Shown here: piece after piece, positions 7,880 through 10,180 of the stretch
Layout of the letters: each line of letters opens with the position of its first letter
Position numbering within the stretch: position 1 is the stretch's first letter
Assembly: GCA_947454695.1 (NCBI GenBank)
Contig: CANGMW010000073.1
Coordinates: 1 to 10,180, forward strand
Length of the DNA stretch: 10,180 bases
Source of the DNA: Comamonadaceae bacterium
GTDB lineage: Bacteria; Pseudomonadota; Gammaproteobacteria; Burkholderiales; Burkholderiaceae_C
Reading direction: 5' to 3'
The notes under the pieces: model-generated
Seen by the model: only the letters and a program-made list of their open reading frames with translations
Databases searched by the model: none
Told to the model about the DNA's origin: nothing
Position numbers and translations under genes: made by a program

Positions 7880-7881
7880 CA
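7877..7881 (-). promoter_or_regulatory. TGATG stop-start overlap coupling cytochrome and barrel genes
   Basis: On the minus strand the cytochrome stop TGA (7881-7879) shares its A with the ATG (7879-7877) of the barrel gene, and a second ATG follows at once. A GGAG sequence at 7895-7892 lies 12 bases before the first ATG, rather far for a standard ribosome-binding site. Re-initiation by ribosomes finishing the cytochrome is likely, which would tie production of the two proteins together. Confidence 0.75.
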
Positions 7882-10180
7882 ATCCCAACTACTCCACAAG
7901 GTGCCACGGCCACTCGTTGCCGGTTTGTGGCAACCCGCGCTGTCGCAATCGGTCACAGCCGCGCCATTTTTATCTTTGGTACTTTGATGGGTCAGGCTTT
8001 TCTTTTGAACCGACACAGACCAGCTCATCCCCGTGAGGTGGCAACTCGTGCACTGCAAGGTCGTACCTAGATTGTTGTGATTCCAGCGGGTGACCAGGAA
8101 GCTGGTCGTGCCCGTATGGCAGCTTGAGCACTCACTGATCAAACCAGGCACCGTCACGGGAATGTGATTGTTCGGCTTGACCCGGATGCTGGTGTAAGGC
8201 AGCACATGACAACTCTGGCACGACGTCATCCCCGTGTGATTAATCACCGGCAGCAAAGGCAACCACGCTGTCTTTGAATGGCACGCATCGCATGATGCCG
8301 TGGTCGGTACGTGATTACTCGGCTTGATATCCATACTGGGGAAACTGCTCACGTGACAGGTCGAACAAGCGCCTGCCGTCACCCCGGTATGGGCATAAGG
8401 CGTGACCAGCGGCATCCAGGCTGAAGTGCGGTGGCAAGCATCACACGATTGCGTGGTCGGAATATGCGGCGTGGACTTGCCTGCCGCGTTGGTACCGTTA
8501 TGACAGGTTGTGCAGGTACCGGCCGCCACGCCGGCGTGCGAGAAGCTCGTCGGCTTCCACTGGCTGTAGGCATGGCACACATCACAGGACTGGGTGGTGG
8601 GGATGTGGGTGGAGGGCTTGGTTTGGGCACCGGTGAAGGTGTAGCTGCCGTTGTGGCAAGTGGCGCACTTGCCCGTGCCCACGGTGGCCAGGGAGTGGGT
8701 CATCACCGAGAGCGTGAAATTAGGTGCAGTCTTACTGTGGCACAGCGCGCAGTTGCTGTCTGCTGGGACGTGGTTGGTGGGCTTGCCAATGGCGTGCAGG
8801 GGCTGGCCGTCGTGGCAGGACACGCAGTTGGTCAGACTCGTGTGGTCGGGCTTGGTGTTCAGGGCCCACGATGCGGTGGACAGGGCCTGCGTGTGGCAGC
8901 CCGTCACGCAGTCCACCGAGGAGGAGACCACGTGGCCGGCCGGTTTGGACTGGGCGTTCTGGGCCAGGTACGCGCCGTTGTGGCAAGTCGCGCACGCCGT
9001 GGGCGCGGTCAGACCCGTGTGGTTCATCTGCGAAGGCGACCAGCGCGTCGTGTTGGTGTGGCACGTGTCGCACTGGGTGGACACCGGGATGTGCGTGACT
9101 GGCTTGGCCAGGGCGTTGGTAAACACATAGTTGCCGTTGTGGCAGCTCGAGCAGTTGTTTGCAAAGCCCGTGTGGTTCATCTGCGCGGGCTTGAAGGCCA
9201 CCTTGTTCTGGTGGCACGTGGAGCACTCGGGCGTGGGCGAGACCGGGAGGTGGTTGGTGGGCTTGCCCAGCGCCTTCGCGCCGTTGTGGCAGGTAGAGCA
9301 CGCCGTGTCGCCTGCGCTGTGCACAAAGGTGGCTGTGGCCCACGTCGTGGTGGAGCTGTGGCAGGTGTCGCACTGCAAGGCGGTGGTGACGTGGGTCAGC
9401 GGTTTGTTCTGGGCGTTGATCGTCAGGTACGCCCCGCTGTGGCAGCTCGCGCATTGACCACCCAGGCCCGTGTGGTCCATCTTGGCCGGCGCAAACGCCA
9501 CATAGTTCTTGTGGCAGCTGTCGCACGAAGTGCTCACCGGGATGTGGCTGGTGGCCTTGCCCAGCGCGTTGGTGCCGTTGTGGCAAGTCGCGCACGTGCC
9601 CGCTGCCACGCCTTGGTGAGAAAAATTACTCGCCGGCTTCCACAGCGTTGTGGTGTGACACGTGTCACACGACAGCGCCGTGGGGATGTGGGTAGCCGGC
9701 TTGGTCTTGGCGCCCACGCCCACATAAGCGCCGCCGTGGCAGCTCACGCAATTGCCCGCCGTGCCCGTGTGGTCCGTCTTGGCCGGCAAGAACGCGGCCG
9801 TGCTGTGGCAGCTGTCGCACTGCATCGTGGTCGGAATGTGCGTGTTGGGCTTGCCAATGGCCGGGCTGCTGGCCAAGCCGGTGTGGCAGGTGTCGCAGTT
9901 CCTCACATAGCTGGTGTGGTCGGGCTTGGCCTTGGTCGCCCAGGTCACCCCTGTGGCGCTGTGACACGTCACGCAGTCCGCACCCGCGGGGGTGATGGGG
10001 ATGTGGTTGGCCGAGCGCGACTGCGCGTTCATGCTCGTGTACTGACCGTTGTGGCAGCTGTCGCAGCGCGAGGCCGACACCACCGAGTGGTTCATCACCG
10101 ACGGAGTCCAGTTGGTAAAGCCGTTCACGTGGCACTGGTTACACGCCACGGCCGTGGTGAAGTGGTTGGCCGAGTACTGC
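7879..10180 (-). CDS. Giant multihaem c-type cytochrome, at least 29 haem sites (5' partial)
   Basis: The frame runs off the right edge; codons before the GTG at 10149 read QYSANHFTTAVACNQCH and continue the repeat, so that GTG is internal and the signal peptide lies outside. The visible 766 residues hold 27 CXXCH sites plus one CX3CH (8893-8910) and one CX4CH (7927-7947), giving 29 covalent haem sites. Spacers alternate between an HIP-type His (THIPTT, NHVPTT) before one site and an HTG-type His (MNHTG, DHTG, FSHAG) before the next. This supplies about one extra His per haem, as expected for bis-His, low-potential haems packed in a chain. The protein ends WSSWD after the CX4CH site. There is no catalytic or anchoring domain in the visible part. 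Likely role: periplasmic or extracellular electron wire, working with the barrel protein encoded next in the operon and matured by the CcmI-like protein. Similar haem-rich repeats occur in Geobacter-type cytochromes; no specific orthologue is claimed. Confidence 0.96.
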   Translation of the reverse strand, partial: QYSANHFTTAVACNQCHVNGFTNWTPSVMNHSVVSASRCDSCHNGQYTSMNAQSRSANHIPITPAGADCVTCHSATGVTWATKAKPDHTSYVRNCDTCHTGLASSPAIGKPNTHIPTTMQCDSCHSTAAFLPAKTDHTGTAGNCVSCHGGAYVGVGAKTKPATHIPTALSCDTCHTTTLWKPASNFSHQGVAAGTCATCHNGTNALGKATSHIPVSTSCDSCHKNYVAFAPAKMDHTGLGGQCASCHSGAYLTINAQNKPLTHVTTALQCDTCHSSTTTWATATFVHSAGDTACSTCHNGAKALGKPTNHLPVSPTPECSTCHQNKVAFKPAQMNHTGFANNCSSCHNGNYVFTNALAKPVTHIPVSTQCDTCHTNTTRWSPSQMNHTGLTAPTACATCHNGAYLAQNAQSKPAGHVVSSSVDCVTGCHTQALSTASWALNTKPDHTSLTNCVSCHDGQPLHAIGKPTNHVPADSNCALCHSKTAPNFTLSVMTHSLATVGTGKCATCHNGSYTFTGAQTKPSTHIPTTQSCDVCHAYSQWKPTSFSHAGVAAGTCTTCHNGTNAAGKSTPHIPTTQSCDACHRTSAWMPLVTPYAHTGVTAGACSTCHVSSFPSMDIKPSNHVPTTASCDACHSKTAWLPLLPVINHTGMTSCQSCHVLPYTSIRVKPNNHIPVTVPGLISECSSCHTGTTSFLVTRWNHNNLGTTLQCTSCHLTGMSWSVSVQKKSLTHQSTKDKNGAAVTDCDSAGCHKPATSGRGTLWSSWD
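7948..9072 (-). repeat. Second 14-haem super-repeat of the cytochrome
   Basis: Covers haem sites 15-28. Corresponding sites lie about 356-367 residues from their partners in the first block, for example motif 5 at 9805 and motif 19 at 8737, or motif 9 at 9511 and motif 23 at 8431. Markers are CVTGCH...KPDHTS...IGKP (sites 17-18) and GVAAGTCTTCHNGTNA (site 22). The DNA of matching parts differs at many third codon positions, so the duplication is old and protein-level selection has kept it. It decays toward the C-terminus. Confidence 0.7.
9073..10143 (-). repeat. First 14-haem super-repeat of the cytochrome
   Basis: Covers visible haem sites 1-14. It matches the next block site for site. Markers are CVTCH...KPDHTS...IGKP (sites 3-4) and the GVAAGTC.TCHNGTNA segment (site 8). 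Short spacers (CHNG..A.GK) fall at sites 4, 8 and 12, showing a four-haem module of about 98-100 residues: the motifs of sites 5, 9 and 13 lie at 9805, 9511 and 9211. Confidence 0.75.

Noticed and set aside
8651..9457. Open frames on the plus strand (8651-9130 and 9131-9457)
   Set aside because: They are antisense to the cytochrome repeats and give low-information Trp/Val-rich products with no domain signs.
8732..9595. Long open frame of 287 codons on the minus strand inside the cytochrome gene
   Set aside because: It is another frame of the CXXCH repeat; the repeated codon pattern keeps stop codons out. The haem-rich frame is clearly the real one.
8038..10143. CRISPR-like look of regularly repeated GTGGCA... 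elements
   Set aside because: The repeats are codons for CXXCH sites, differ from copy to copy, and lie in one open frame with no unique spacers.
10147..10149. GTG as the start of the cytochrome
   Set aside because: Codons upstream continue the haem repeat and there is no signal peptide after the GTG, so the gene starts beyond the window.

Overview
The window is compact, gene-dense bacterial DNA of fairly high GC with no gap over 70 bases. Long A/S/T-rich Gram-negative envelope proteins, a CcmI-type (System I) cytochrome c assembly protein, a DUF1345 membrane protein and a very haem-rich cytochrome suggest a Betaproteobacterium, perhaps a Burkholderiales/Comamonadaceae (Rhodoferax-like) organism able to move electrons across its envelope. 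The taxonomy is inference; no rRNA or other marker gene is present.

The layout is two converging gene sets. On the + strand are an outer-membrane beta-barrel protein whose 5' end lies off the left edge (1-2537) and, 11 bases later, a membrane-anchored iron-sulfur/flavin oxidoreductase (2549-3808) whose last codons appear displaced by a frameshift; the original frame can be followed to 3824. On the - strand, reading leftwards from the right edge, are a giant multihaem c-type cytochrome with at least 29 haem sites (10180-7879, 5' end off the edge), a second beta-barrel protein paralogous to the first (7879-5543, joined by a TGATG overlap), a CcmI-like cytochrome assembly protein (5500-4556) and a DUF1345 inner-membrane protein (4492-3833). 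The two sets end 8 bases apart if the original frame of the oxidoreductase is counted.

The likely theme is electron transfer between cell and outside. An inner-membrane NAD(P)H/flavin/Fe-S protein could supply or accept electrons, the cytochrome could act as a long wire of bis-His haems, the barrels could form outer-membrane passages or anchors, and CcmI would help load the many haems. Neither barrel looks like a plain MtrB-type porin. Each joins a periplasmic AMIN-like domain and a TPR segment to the barrel, and one adds a SPOR-like peptidoglycan-binding segment. This architecture next to a giant cytochrome is the best candidate here for an under-described system. All functional linkage is inferred from gene order and domains.
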